64,000 nt of DNA, taken from assembly GCA_963755435.1 (NCBI GenBank), contig CAVWJX010000005.1:186001-250000 (forward strand). The letters run 5' to 3'. Of this stretch, positions 50,911 to 59,914 are shown one piece after another; the first letter of the stretch is position 1; each line of letters opens with the position of its first letter. Source of the DNA: AP-15 sp963755435. GTDB taxonomy: Bacteria; Pseudomonadota; Alphaproteobacteria; ATCC43930; CGMCC-115725. A model generated the notes under the pieces. That model was not told where the DNA came from, did not search any database, and worked only from the letters and a program-made list of their open reading frames with translations. A program made the translations under genes and the position numbers.

Positions 50911-51393
50911 CTAGAGCGCCTTCAGCAAGGCCTCGGCGCTGGAGACGTCGAACTGCCCCGGCTGCTCGACGTTGAGCGCCTTGACCACGCCGTCATCGAC
51001 CAGCATCGAATAGCGCTGGGTGCGCACCCCCATGCCTTCCTTGACGCGGTCGAGCTCGAGCCCGATCGCCTTGACAAAATCGCCGCTGCCGTCGCCGAGC
51101 ATCACCACCTTGCCGCCGGCGCCGTGCTCCTTGCCCCAGGCGTCCATGACGAACTGGTCGTTGACCGCGATGCAGGCGATGGTATCGACGCCCTTCTTTT
51201 TGAGCTCGTCGGCGTGGGTCACGTAACCCGGCAGGTGGCGCTGCGAGCAGGTTCGGGTAAAAGCGCCGGGAACCCCGAACAGCGCCACTTTCTTGCCGCG
51301 GAAAAAATCCTCGGTCGAGACCGCCTGGACCCCGTCCGGGCCCATATAGCGCAATGTCGCCGACGGTACCTTGTCGCCCACCTTGATGGTCAT
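50911..51393 (-). CDS. Peroxiredoxin, Prx5 type
   Basis: A 160-residue thiol peroxidase that reduces hydrogen peroxide or organic peroxides. The peroxidatic cysteine is in PGAFTRTCSQRHLPGYV, where most relatives have PTCS. VDTIACIAVNDQFVMDAWGK and KVVMLGDGSGDFVKAIGLEL complete the fold. No glutaredoxin domain is attached, so an external thiol donor is needed. ATG 51393 has GGAGGACG just upstream. It is divergent from the phosphopantetheinyl transferase, with only 15 bp between the start codons. Confidence 0.92.
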   Translation of the reverse strand: MTIKVGDKVPSATLRYMGPDGVQAVSTEDFFRGKKVALFGVPGAFTRTCSQRHLPGYVTHADELKKKGVDTIACIAVNDQFVMDAWGKEHGAGGKVVMLGDGSGDFVKAIGLELDRVKEGMGVRTQRYSMLVDDGVVKALNVEQPGQFDVSSAEALLKAL

Positions 51394-51408
51394 CGATCGT
51401 CCTCCGCC

Positions 51409-52161
51409 ATGTCGATGCCCCCATCCCAGCACAGCGCCGCCCCGGCATCAACCGGCGATCCCGAAGCCATTGTCCGAGCGCCCGAGCTGCGAGTGCGCTG
51501 GACCACGGCCGACGACCTCGATCGTGCCGCGATCCGGCGGCTCGGCGCAGAACTGCCGCCGGACGAAGCGTGCCGGGCGCAACGCTTCGTATTCGATGCC
51601 GACCGGGCCACCTACATCGCCGCGCATGCGATGCTGCGGCGAATGTTGCGCGAGATCCTCGGCGAGGCGCCGCAAATTGTGCCGGACCCGCTCGGCCGGC
51701 CGCAGCTAATAGCGGCACAGGGCGGTCCGATGCCGTCGTTCAATCTCACCCACACCCGCGGATTTGCCGCCTGCGCCATCCTCTCCGGCGCGCCGGTCGG
51801 CATCGACGCCGAGGACATCCGCCGCCCGATCGAAGCGGCCGCGATCGCCGCGCGGTGGTGCGCGACCTCGGAGCAGGTGCTGCTGGCCGGGCTTCCCCCG
51901 GAGCGGCGCACCGAGATGTTTTTCCGGATCTGGACCCTGAAGGAGGCGATCGTCAAAGCCACCGGGCATGGCCTGCGCATCGAGCCGCAGCGTTTCGCCG
52001 TCGACCCGGATCGCGGCCAGGCGATGATCCCGGCCGCGCTCGGCATCCCGACCGGCTGGCGGCTCGCCGAATTCTCGCCGTTGGCCCATATCCGCCTCGC
52101 CGTCGCCACCCCGCGGGAGGGCCCGCTCGAACCTGCGCTAGCCCGCATGGCGCTCGGCTGA
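51409..52161 (+). CDS. 4'-phosphopantetheinyl transferase (Sfp type)
   Basis: A 250-residue enzyme that transfers the phosphopantetheine arm of CoA to a serine of carrier proteins. The family motifs are SFNLTHTRGFAACAI, VGIDAEDIRR (magnesium-binding D-x-E) and FFRIWTLKEAIVKATGHGL (W..KEA.xKA.G). Length and motifs fit Sfp/Gsp/HetI types and not the short AcpS. It is a natural candidate to activate the acyl carrier domain of the polyketide synthase at 60 kb. The start is uncertain: ATG 51409 leaves 15 bp to the divergent peroxiredoxin start, and GTG 51493 is an alternative. Confidence 0.88.
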   Translation: MSMPPSQHSAAPASTGDPEAIVRAPELRVRWTTADDLDRAAIRRLGAELPPDEACRAQRFVFDADRATYIAAHAMLRRMLREILGEAPQIVPDPLGRPQLIAAQGGPMPSFNLTHTRGFAACAILSGAPVGIDAEDIRRPIEAAAIAARWCATSEQVLLAGLPPERRTEMFFRIWTLKEAIVKATGHGLRIEPQRFAVDPDRGQAMIPAALGIPTGWRLAEFSPLAHIRLAVATPREGPLEPALARMALG

Positions 52162-52166
52162 ACCCC

Positions 52167-53159
52167 TCACCCCAGACGCGGCAACACTTCCTCGGTCAGC
52201 AGCATGAAGCTCTGATGGCTGAGCGGCGCGCACAGCAGATAATCGAGCCCGATCTCCTCGCGCAGCCGCAGGATCTGGTCGACCATCGCATCGGGCGTGC
52301 CGTGCAGGATCACCTCGTCGAGATAATGGCGGACCGGGTCGACCTCGGCCGGGGTGAAATTCTGCTGCAGGACCGGGCGGTGCCGGGCGCCGAGATAGGA
52401 CTGGACGATCCATCGGGCACCGCTCTCCGCGACCGCCGCGGCCTCGCCCGCGGTGCCGCCGAGCGCCACCAGCCGGGCCACCGGGATGTCGCGGCCGGCC
52501 AGGGAAAACCCGGCCGCAGCCAGCTGCTCGGCATAGGAGCGGCGCTTGCGGCCGATCTCGGCGGCCGAGGAATGCGGGTCCATCAGGATCGAAAAGCCGC
52601 GCCCGGCGGCCCACCCGATCGCCGCCTCGCTGCTCGCCGCCAGCCACACCGGCGGGTGCGGCCGCTGCGCCGGCTTGGGCAGCACCTCGACATCGGCAAA
52701 GCGGAAATGCTCGCCGGCAAAATTCAGCCGCTCCTCGGTCCAGGCCTTGAGCACGATTTCGACGGTTTCGCGAAACCGGCTGGCGCTCTCCGCCGGCGGC
52801 ACGCCAAAGGCCTCGAACTCGACCCGGGCAAAGCCGCGGCCGGCGCCCCAATTGACCCGCCCGCCCGACAGCTGGTCGAGCAGCGCCACTTCCTCGGCGA
52901 GGCGCAGCGGATGGTAAAAGGGCGCCAGCGACACCCCGGTGCCGATGCGCAGCCGGCGGGTGCGCGCGGCGGCCAGCACCCCCATCATATGCACCGAGGG
53001 ACACACGCTGAAGCTCGAAAAATGGTGCTCGGCGAGCCACACCGCGTCGTAGCCGCCGCGGTCCATGATCTCGATGCGATCGAGCGCGCGGGCATAGACC
53101 GTCGCCAAGTCGACCCGCCGCTCGGGCCAGCTGAAAAACTGCAGCACCGCAAATTTCAT
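52167..53159 (-). CDS. LLM-class flavin-dependent oxidoreductase
   Basis: A 330-residue luciferase-family protein starting MKFAVLQFFSWPERRVDLAT. Typical segments are YDAVWLAEHHFSSFSVCPSV, LDQLSGGRVNWGAGRGFARV, RPHPPVWLAASSEAAIGWAA and a C-terminal GTPDAMVDQILRLREEIGLD. It resembles alkanal or alkanesulfonate monooxygenase-type single-component members and not the NtaA branch seen at 27 kb. The substrate is unknown. It is convergent with the phosphopantetheinyl transferase gene and follows leuA on the same strand at 62 bp. Confidence 0.87.
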   Translation of the reverse strand: MKFAVLQFFSWPERRVDLATVYARALDRIEIMDRGGYDAVWLAEHHFSSFSVCPSVHMMGVLAAARTRRLRIGTGVSLAPFYHPLRLAEEVALLDQLSGGRVNWGAGRGFARVEFEAFGVPPAESASRFRETVEIVLKAWTEERLNFAGEHFRFADVEVLPKPAQRPHPPVWLAASSEAAIGWAAGRGFSILMDPHSSAAEIGRKRRSYAEQLAAAGFSLAGRDIPVARLVALGGTAGEAAAVAESGARWIVQSYLGARHRPVLQQNFTPAEVDPVRHYLDEVILHGTPDAMVDQILRLREEIGLDYLLCAPLSHQSFMLLTEEVLPRLG

Positions 53160-53221
53160 TCGGCGCGGCTGGGCTCGACCGGCGGGGACGACCGGGCGAC
53201 GGCGTGCTCGGGCCGCCGCTG

Positions 53222-54892
53222 CTAGGCCCGGATCAGCCGATTGGCGGCGCTGGCGACGGCCTTGAGCGAGGCGGTGACGATGTTGGCGTCGATGCCGACA
53301 CCGTAGAGGCTCGCTCCGTCGCGGTCGCGGACCTGGACGTAGGCGGTGGCCTGGGCGTCGGCCCCGGCGCCAATCGCGTGCTCGCGATAGTCGGCGACGC
53401 TGAGCTCGATCCCGCACTGGCCGCGCAGCGCGTCGACAAAGGCGTCGATCGGGCCATTGCCGACGCCCTCGATCCGGCGCTCGGCGCCGTCGACGACGAC
53501 GCTCGCGGCGATGCGGCGCTGTTCCGGCGCGCGCGGCTCGGGGAAGATTGCGTAATCGACCAGTTCAATCGCCTCGCCGCCCAGATAGGTCGTCTGGAAC
53601 AGCGACCAGATATCGGCGCTGGTCAATTCCTTGCCCGTGCGGTCGGCGACCCCCTGCACGATCTTGGAAAACTCGATCTGCAGCCCACGCGGCAGATCGA
53701 GGCCGTGATCGGCCTGCAGCACATAGGCGACGCCGCCCTTGCCCGACTGGCTGTTGACCCGGATCACCGCCTCGTAGCTACGGCCGAGATCCTTGGGATC
53801 GATCGGCAGATAGGGCACCTCCCACAGTGCGTCGTTGCGCTTGGCCAAGGCGTCAAAACCCTTCTTGATCGCATCCTGGTGCGAGCCCGAAAACGCGGTG
53901 TAGACGAGTTCGCCCGCGTAGGGGTGGCGCGGATGCACCGGCAATTGATTGCAGTGCTCGACGGTGCGCACGATCTCGTCGATATCGGTGATGACGAGAC
54001 CCGGATCGACGCCCTGGCTGAACAGGTTGAGGGCCAGCGTCATGATGTCGACATTGCCGGTGCGCTCGCCATTGCCGAAGAGCGTGCCTTCGACCCGGTC
54101 GGCGCCGGCCATGACCCCGAGCTCGGTCGCCGCTACCGCGGTGCCGCGATCGTTGTGCGGATGCAAGCTCAAGACGATGCTGTCGCGGTCGCGGATGTTG
54201 CGGCCGAACCATTCGATCTGGTCGGCATAGACGTTGGGGGTGGCCATCTCGACCGTGGCCGGCAGGTTGAGGATGGTTTTTTTGGCCGGGGTCGGCTGCC
54301 ACACATCCATCACCGCCTCACAGATCTCGAGCGCGAAGTCGAGCTCGGTGCCGGTGAAGCTCTCGGGCGAATACTGGTAGAGCACCTGGGTTTGCGGCAT
54401 TGCCTCGGCGAGGTCGCGGATCAGCCGCGCGCCGTTGACCGCGATGTCGACGATGCCGCCTTTGTCGAGGCCGAAGACCACCCGGCGCTGCAAGGTCGAG
54501 GTCGAGTTATAGAGGTGCATGATCGCCCGCCGGGCGCCGCGGATCGCCTCGAAGCTGCGCTCGATCAATTCGGCGCGGGCCTGGGTCAGCACCTGGATGG
54601 TGACGTCCTCGGGCACCAGATCGCCCTCGATCAGCTCGCGGATGAAGGTGAAATCGGTTTCCGAGGCGGCCGGAAAGCCGACCTCGATCTCCTTGAAGCC
54701 GAGCTTGACCAGGAGGTCGAACATGCGGCGCTTGCGGTCGGGCCCCATCGGCTCGACCAGGGCCTGATTGCCGTCGCGCAGATCGACGCTGCACCACAAC
54801 GGGGCGCGGTCGACGACCTGCGCCGGCCAGCGCCGGTCGGGCAGATTGATCGGGGCGAACGGGCGATATTTATGGATCGGCATCTCGGACAT
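53222..54892 (-). CDS. leuA: 2-isopropylmalate synthase
   Basis: A 556-residue enzyme condensing acetyl-CoA with 2-oxoisovalerate in the first committed step of leucine synthesis. The barrel carries SVDLRDGNQALVEP and the metal-binding SLHPHNDRGTAVAA. QVLYQYSPESFTGTELDFAL is typical of the LeuA type 2 form (about 560 residues). The C-terminal regulatory domain (from about 430) should bind leucine. ATG 54892 has CAGGAG 8 nt upstream. The 650 bp upstream show no recognisable leader peptide or T-box. Confidence 0.95.
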   Translation of the reverse strand: MSEMPIHKYRPFAPINLPDRRWPAQVVDRAPLWCSVDLRDGNQALVEPMGPDRKRRMFDLLVKLGFKEIEVGFPAASETDFTFIRELIEGDLVPEDVTIQVLTQARAELIERSFEAIRGARRAIMHLYNSTSTLQRRVVFGLDKGGIVDIAVNGARLIRDLAEAMPQTQVLYQYSPESFTGTELDFALEICEAVMDVWQPTPAKKTILNLPATVEMATPNVYADQIEWFGRNIRDRDSIVLSLHPHNDRGTAVAATELGVMAGADRVEGTLFGNGERTGNVDIMTLALNLFSQGVDPGLVITDIDEIVRTVEHCNQLPVHPRHPYAGELVYTAFSGSHQDAIKKGFDALAKRNDALWEVPYLPIDPKDLGRSYEAVIRVNSQSGKGGVAYVLQADHGLDLPRGLQIEFSKIVQGVADRTGKELTSADIWSLFQTTYLGGEAIELVDYAIFPEPRAPEQRRIAASVVVDGAERRIEGVGNGPIDAFVDALRGQCGIELSVADYREHAIGAGADAQATAYVQVRDRDGASLYGVGIDANIVTASLKAVASAANRLIRA

Positions 54893-55542
54893 TGGAAACT
54901 CCTGGGCGCGAACTGGTTGCCGCTGCCGCGGCAATATGATGGGTAGCGAAGGGCCTTAGGGCCGGCGGAGATCGGTCAGCGCCGCCGGCCGCCGCTAAGT
55001 CGCAGCGGGAGAGCCCCAAAAATGCCCGCGCGCCGCAGGCTGCTACAGCTGAAATCGTCGATCGATTTGATTGGAGACATCGCGAAACCGAGCCGAAGAA
55101 GTTCCCTCAACGGGAACGAACGCAGCCGTGCCGGCGCCCGTCAGGGCGCCGCGCCGGTAAGTCGAAGCTGCGCGGACTGGGATGTCATCGGGCGATGAGC
55201 TAGCAGACCCCGCCATGGCGGTCAAGTCCGATCCGCGGCGTTCGCAAAAGTTAAGGCGTGTAACTTTTCTGCCACTGTTGCTGCATGGCAACGGTCGTAC
55301 TCAAAAGCCCCGGACCGGCCGTGGCTCGATTGACTCGGTTCAAGCGACCGATAGTATTGCCGCTAGTCGAATCTGGACCACGCCCTGTATCGACCGTTGA
55401 TCGGGCAGTAGTCGACGGTAATGCGCGGTTTCGGTTCGCTGCTCTGCGGTAACGGGAACCGCGAGCGGCGCGCCATAGCGTGGGTGCGGGGTGCAAGCGG
55501 GGACTTGGCCGCGGCGACGCGGCCTTGGGAAGCGGGGGCAAC
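54893..55542. other. 650-bp intergenic region upstream of leuA
   Basis: Lies between divergent leuA and a hypothetical gene. It contains a GC-rich stretch with complementary segments (about 54960-54995), the palindrome GCCATGGC near 55212 and a small hairpin GTTGC...GCAAC at 55276-55291. I could not identify an attenuator, T-box or conserved small gene. Confidence 0.5.
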
Positions 55543-56013
55543 GTGGAACAAGCGTCGGAACATTCGAACATCGTGGCTTTTCCGCCGGCACGGCAGGGGC
55601 GGTCGGCAGTCGCCGACGGATCGTGCTTTATCTCGCCCAACCCTTACGAATTTACCGAAACCGAGCTGCCGGTGCTTTGTCGCTGGTTCTCGGCAATGAA
55701 ATACGCCTTTCCCGGCACCGAGGGCATCATGATCGTCAGCCATCAGGAAAGCTATTCGGCGGTCGGCCTCTATAATCGGGCGGGCGGCGCTCCGAACTGC
55801 CTCATCGCCAAGCATGAAGTTTCGGGATCGGTGCGCTTTTTCTGGTCGACCGAGTTCGACCCGCCGCATCCGATCAAGGATTTGCGCGAAATCATCAACG
55901 CCCATATTCGCGCGATCCGGCCGCCGCGCGACGAAAACAGCTGGCTCGATCCGGCCGGATGGCTCGGCGTCTACGCCTCGCGCCTGATCGCGACGCAGCT
56001 CCAGGTGGTCTAG
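55543..56013 (+). CDS. Hypothetical protein
   Basis: A 156-residue soluble protein of unknown family. After a short, probably flexible start (VEQASEHSNIVAFPPARQG) comes a folded domain: NPYEFTETELPVLCRWFSAM, GTEGIMIVSHQESYSAVGLY, HEVSGSVRFFWSTEFDPPHP and IKDLREIINAHIRAIRPPRD. Alternating strands and a final helix suggest an alpha/beta fold. The GTG start at 55543 has a GGGGG run upstream; the open frame begins further up, but those codons look non-coding. It is placed between leuA and the heptose-epimerase-like gene. Confidence 0.6.
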   Translation: MEQASEHSNIVAFPPARQGRSAVADGSCFISPNPYEFTETELPVLCRWFSAMKYAFPGTEGIMIVSHQESYSAVGLYNRAGGAPNCLIAKHEVSGSVRFFWSTEFDPPHPIKDLREIINAHIRAIRPPRDENSWLDPAGWLGVYASRLIATQLQVV

Positions 56014-56211
56014 CCGCGGCGCGATCGGCCCGCACGCCAGCCGCGCGCGCGGCGCCGACCGCAGGGTTTGCCCGCGCGCTCCCGCCTCGGGTAGTCTCGA
56101 CCCAAGAGATCGCCGAACAGGTCGCCGACTGCGCCAGGGTCTCGCCGCCTGCCGTCGCCCGCCCGCGGCAGCGGCGCCCGCCGGACAATCGAGGAGTTGC
56201 GGGGTGACGGG

Positions 56212-57176
56212 GTGATCGTAGTGACCGGCGGCGCAGGGTTCATCGGGTCGCACATCGTCGCCGATCTGGCCGCGGCGGGATCGCGGATCGCGGTCTGCGA
56301 CCTGCTGCGCTCCGGCCCCAAATGGCGGCATCTCGCGGCGGCGCCGGTCTATGACCTGGTCCGCCCGGAAGCGCTGTTCGAATGGCTCGACCGGCATCGC
56401 CCAGAGGTCGCGGCAATCATCCATATGGCGGCGATTTCGACCACCACCGAACCCGACATCGACCGCTACGTTGCGGTCAATGTGCGGCTGACCCTCGATC
56501 TGTGGCAGTGGTGCACGCAGCACCGGATCCGGTTTATCTATGCCTCGTCGGCGGCCACCTATGGCGATGGTAGCGCCGGCTTTGTCGATGACGAGAGCCC
56601 GGCGGCACTCGCGGCGCTGCACCCGCTCAACGCCTATGGCTGGAGCAAGCATCTGGTCGATCGCCGGGTCATCGACGATGTCGAGCGCGGGGTGCCGGTG
56701 CCGCCGCAATGGGCCGGGCTCAAATTCTTTAATGTCTACGGCGCCAACGAGAGCCACAAGGGCGCGATGCAGTCGATGGTCAGCAAGCTCGCGCCGGCGA
56801 TCCGGGCCGGCGCAGCCGGTCAGCCTGTTCCGCTCGCACAACCAGAACTACCGCGACGGCGGCCAACTGCGCGATTTCGTCTATGTCAAGGATTGCGCCG
56901 CGGTGGTGCGCTGGCTCTTGGACAACCCAGCCGTCAACGGCTTGTTCAACGTCGGCAGCGGCACTGCCCGCAGCTTTCTCGACCTGGTCGAGATGCTCGG
57001 CGCGCAGCTCGGCTGCCGCCCCGACCTGCGATTTGTCGACACGCCCGAGATCTTGCGCGGGCAATACCAGTATTTTACCGAGGCGGATGTGCAGTAAGCT
57101 GCGCGCCGCCGGCTTTGCCGGTGCGTTTCATTCGCTCGAGGCCGGCATCAAGGACTATCTCGAAGACGGTGCCTGA
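56212..57176 (+). pseudogene. ADP-L-glycero-D-manno-heptose-6-epimerase-like gene with two frame breaks
   Basis: An extended-SDR epimerase resembling HldD/RfaD, which makes the heptose of LPS inner core. VVTGGAGFIGSHIVADL, YASSAATYGDG, NAYGWSKHLVDRRV and LKFFNVYGANESHKGAMQSM match. The frame then breaks near 56812 (GCC GGC G|CAG CCG) and continues as PVSLFRSHNQNYRDGGQLRD and FVYVKDCAAVVRWLL. A second break at 57093 (GTG C|AGT AAG) leads to SKLRAAGFAGAFHSLEAGIK. Each is repaired by dropping one base, restoring about 320 residues. The start is probably GTG 56212. It is either a decaying gene or contains consensus errors. Confidence 0.82.
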
Positions 57177-57209
57177 TCAGCCTCGCGGGATTTTGGCAAG
57201 CCGACGCCG

Positions 57210-58443
57210 GTGATCGTCTTTGACATTTCGCGCCTGCTGTCGCGCGCCCGGCGCGGCACGCCGACCGGGATCGACCGGGTCGAGCTCGCCTATGCCGAGC
57301 ATCTGATCGGGTCGGGTCTGCCGCTGCGCTTCGCCGCGACGACGCCGTGGGGCGGGCTGGGGATCTTGCCGCGGCCTCGCGCCGAGGCCTATGTCGCAGC
57401 CCTCGCCGCGATGTGGCGCGGAGCCGCGCACACCTCCGCGCACCGGCGCCAGGTGCGCCGCCTGGCGCGGCGGTTGCCGTTCGAGCCGCTGCGGCCCCGA
57501 TTGGCGGCGCTGCACCCGCCGGGGCCGGGCGCCGCCGAGCGGCCGGTCTACCTCCTGGTGTCGCACCATCATCTCGAACGCCGCCGGCTGATCGCCCGGC
57601 TCAAGCGGCGCAGCGGGGCGAGCTTCGTCTGCCTGATCCACGATCTCATTCCGATGGAGTTTCCCGAATACGCCCGTCCCGGCCAGGATCTGCGGCATCG
57701 ACGGCGGATCGAGACCGCGGCTGCGTTGGCCGACGCGGTCATCGTCGGCTCGGCGGCGACTACGGACGCTCTTCGAGCCGCATCTCGATCGCGGCGGCCG
57801 CTCTCCTCCGGTGTTGGTGGCGCCGTTCGGCAATCGACTTGCCGCAGGCCCCGAGGCAGACGCCGCGCCGCCGCTCGAGTCCCCCTATTTCGTCTGCGTC
57901 GGCACGATCGAGCCGCGCAAAAACCACCTGCTGCTGCTCAATCTGTGGCGCCAGCTTGCCGCGGATCACGGTTCGCTCGCCCCCCGCCTGGTGCTGATCG
58001 GCCAGCGCGGCTGGGAAACCGGCAGTGCGATCGACATGCTCGACCGCTGTCCGGCGCTGCGCGGGCTCGTCATCGAACGCAATCATCTGGCCGACAGCGA
58101 GATGACCCGCCTGCTGGCCGGGGCGCGCGCGCTCTTGCTGCCCTCCTTCGCCGAGGGCTTCGGGTTTCCGATGATCGAGGCGCTCGGCCGCGGCGTGCCG
58201 GTGCTGTGCAGCGATCTGGCCGCGTTGCGCGAAAACGGCGGCGCGGTGCCGGAATACCTCGATCCGCTCGATGCCCGCGCCTGGCGCGAGGCGATCCTCG
58301 AATACCAGGCCGACCAATCGCCGCGGCGGCAGGCGCAGCTGCGACGCCTGTCCGGCTGGACCGCGACCGGCTGGGCCGACCACTTCGCCGCGGTCGACGC
58401 GCTGCTCGCGCAAGTCGCGGCCGAGGCCGGGCGAACCCGGTGA
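57210..58443 (+). pseudogene. GT4-like glycosyltransferase with one frame break
   Basis: A GT-B fold glycosyltransferase. The N-terminal half reads VIVFDISRLLSRARRGTPTG, IDRVELAYAEHL and FVCLIHDLIPMEFPEYARPG. The frame is broken near 57771-57776, where one base appears missing. It resumes as EPHLDRGGRSPPVLVAPFGN, then VGTIEPRKNHLLLLNLWRQL and the donor-binding PSFAEGFGFPMIEALGRGVP. Full length would be about 410 residues. It starts 33 bp after the heptose-epimerase-like gene, consistent with a surface-glycan operon. Confidence 0.8.
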
Positions 58444-58477
58444 TGACGATTTGGGTCCAGGCGCCTCAAATCGTCAT
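58443..58477. terminator. Hairpin between convergent glycosyltransferase and oxoamine synthase genes
   Basis: ATGACGATTTG (58443-58453) and CAAATCGTCAT (58467-58477) are perfect inverted repeats around a 13-nt loop. They start at the last base of the glycosyltransferase stop codon. Symmetry suits a bidirectional terminator, although no T-run follows. The right arm continues into GGCCGG, recalling the REP-like family. Confidence 0.5.
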
Positions 58478-58509
58478 GGCCGGACAACCCGAGCCGAATA
58501 GCAGGGGCG

Positions 58510-59910
58510 CTAACGCGAGGTGAACGCCAGCGCCCCGAGATGGCGGGCGACCGCGGCCAGATCCCGGGTTTCGGAGGGCAGCCGGCGGCTCTCCTCGACG
58601 AGGATGCGCACGCTGTGGCGGATCTGGTCTTCGCGATGCGCGGCGGTCAGGAAAAACCGCAGCCGCGCCGCCCGCTCCGGCACCGCCGGGTAGAGGATCG
58701 GCTGGACGTTGACCCCGCGCCGGAACATCGCCTCGGCGAGCCGCCCGGCGCGGATCGAGCCGCCGGTGATGATCGGCACGATGGCGGCCCCGACCGAGCC
58801 GCCGACCTCGAGCCCGGCCTCGCGCGCCAGCCGCAAAAACAGCGCCCCGCGCTCGTTGACGAGGCGCACCCGCTCGGGCTCGCGCTCGAGGATCTGGAGT
58901 GCGGCGAGCGCCGCCGCCGCCGTCGGCGCGGCCATCCCGACCGAGAACACGAAACCCGGCGCCACCAGCTTCAGATAGTCGATCAGCTCGGCCCGGCCGG
59001 CAATGTAGCCGCCACACGAGACCAGGGCCTTGCTCAAGGTCCCCATCCAGATGTCGACCTCGCCCGGATCGACGCCGAAATGGTCGGCGCTGCCAAAGCC
59101 GCGCGGCCCCAGCACCCCCAGCGCATGCGCCTCGTCGACCATCAGCCAGGCGCGATGGCGCCGCGCGACCGCGATAAAGGCCGGCAGGTCGGGGACATCG
59201 CCGTCCATGCTGTAATGGCCTTCGATGACCAGGAGCGCATGCCCGTTGCGCGGTCGCGCCTCGCCGAGCAGCCGGTCGGCGGCCTGATGGTCGAGATGGG
59301 CGAACGGCACCCGCCGCGCTCCGGACATGATCGCCCCCTGGACGACGCTGTTGTGGATCAGCGCGTCATGGACGATGACGTCGTCGCGGCCGAGCAGGTG
59401 CCCGATGACGGTGACGTTGGTCGAATGGCCGCCGACCAGGACGACGCTGTCCTCGGCGCCGTGCAGTCGGGCCAGCGCCTGCTCCAGTTCGCGGTGAACC
59501 GGCCGTTCGCCGGAGACCGGGCGGCTCGCCGAGACCGAGGTGCCGTAGCGGTCGATCGCCGCCTTCGCCGCCGCGCCAATTTCCGGGTGGCCGTTGAGCC
59601 CGGCATAATTGTACGAGGCGAAATTGACGTAGGTTTCGCCCTCGATCACCGTCTCGGCCCCGGCAATGCCCTGATGCACCCGGAAAAACGGGTCGGCGAT
59701 GCCGAGGTAGGCCGCCGCCTCGCGGATCATGCGGATGTCGCGGTATCCGTCGAGCTCCGCCACCGCCAGCCGCGCGGCCGGTTCGGCGCCCGTCGGCGCG
59801 GTGCCGCGGCCGGTCCGGGCCGTCGCCCGCAGCGGCGCCGCCGTGACCTTCTCCAACAGCCGCGCCTTGGCCTGCGGCGTCAGTCCAAAGATGTTTCGCC
59901 CGGTTGCCAT
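58510..59910 (-). CDS. Alpha-oxoamine synthase (8-amino-7-oxononanoate synthase / serine palmitoyltransferase family)
   Basis: A 466-residue PLP enzyme that condenses an acyl thioester with an amino acid, losing CO2 and giving an alpha-amino ketone. An N-terminal extension of about 90 residues precedes the catalytic core. Core motifs are NFASYNYAGLNGHPEIGAAA, HDALIHNSVVQGAI, EGHYSMDGDVPDLPAF, VDEAHALGVLGPRGFG (PLP Asp and His) and Lys294 in GTLSKALVSCGGYIAG. No biotin genes are nearby. It starts 4 nt after the polyketide synthase stop, so the natural acyl donor is probably that enzyme's carrier-bound chain. The product would then be a long-chain or polyketide-derived amino ketone. Confidence 0.9.
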   Translation of the reverse strand: MATGRNIFGLTPQAKARLLEKVTAAPLRATARTGRGTAPTGAEPAARLAVAELDGYRDIRMIREAAAYLGIADPFFRVHQGIAGAETVIEGETYVNFASYNYAGLNGHPEIGAAAKAAIDRYGTSVSASRPVSGERPVHRELEQALARLHGAEDSVVLVGGHSTNVTVIGHLLGRDDVIVHDALIHNSVVQGAIMSGARRVPFAHLDHQAADRLLGEARPRNGHALLVIEGHYSMDGDVPDLPAFIAVARRHRAWLMVDEAHALGVLGPRGFGSADHFGVDPGEVDIWMGTLSKALVSCGGYIAGRAELIDYLKLVAPGFVFSVGMAAPTAAAALAALQILEREPERVRLVNERGALFLRLAREAGLEVGGSVGAAIVPIITGGSIRAGRLAEAMFRRGVNVQPILYPAVPERAARLRFFLTAAHREDQIRHSVRILVEESRRLPSETRDLAAVARHLGALAFTSR

Positions 59911-59914
59911 CGGT

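Noticed and set aside
54893..55542. Leucine leader peptide or attenuator for leuA
   Set aside because: No short frame with a run of leucine codons followed by a terminator/antiterminator pair was found.
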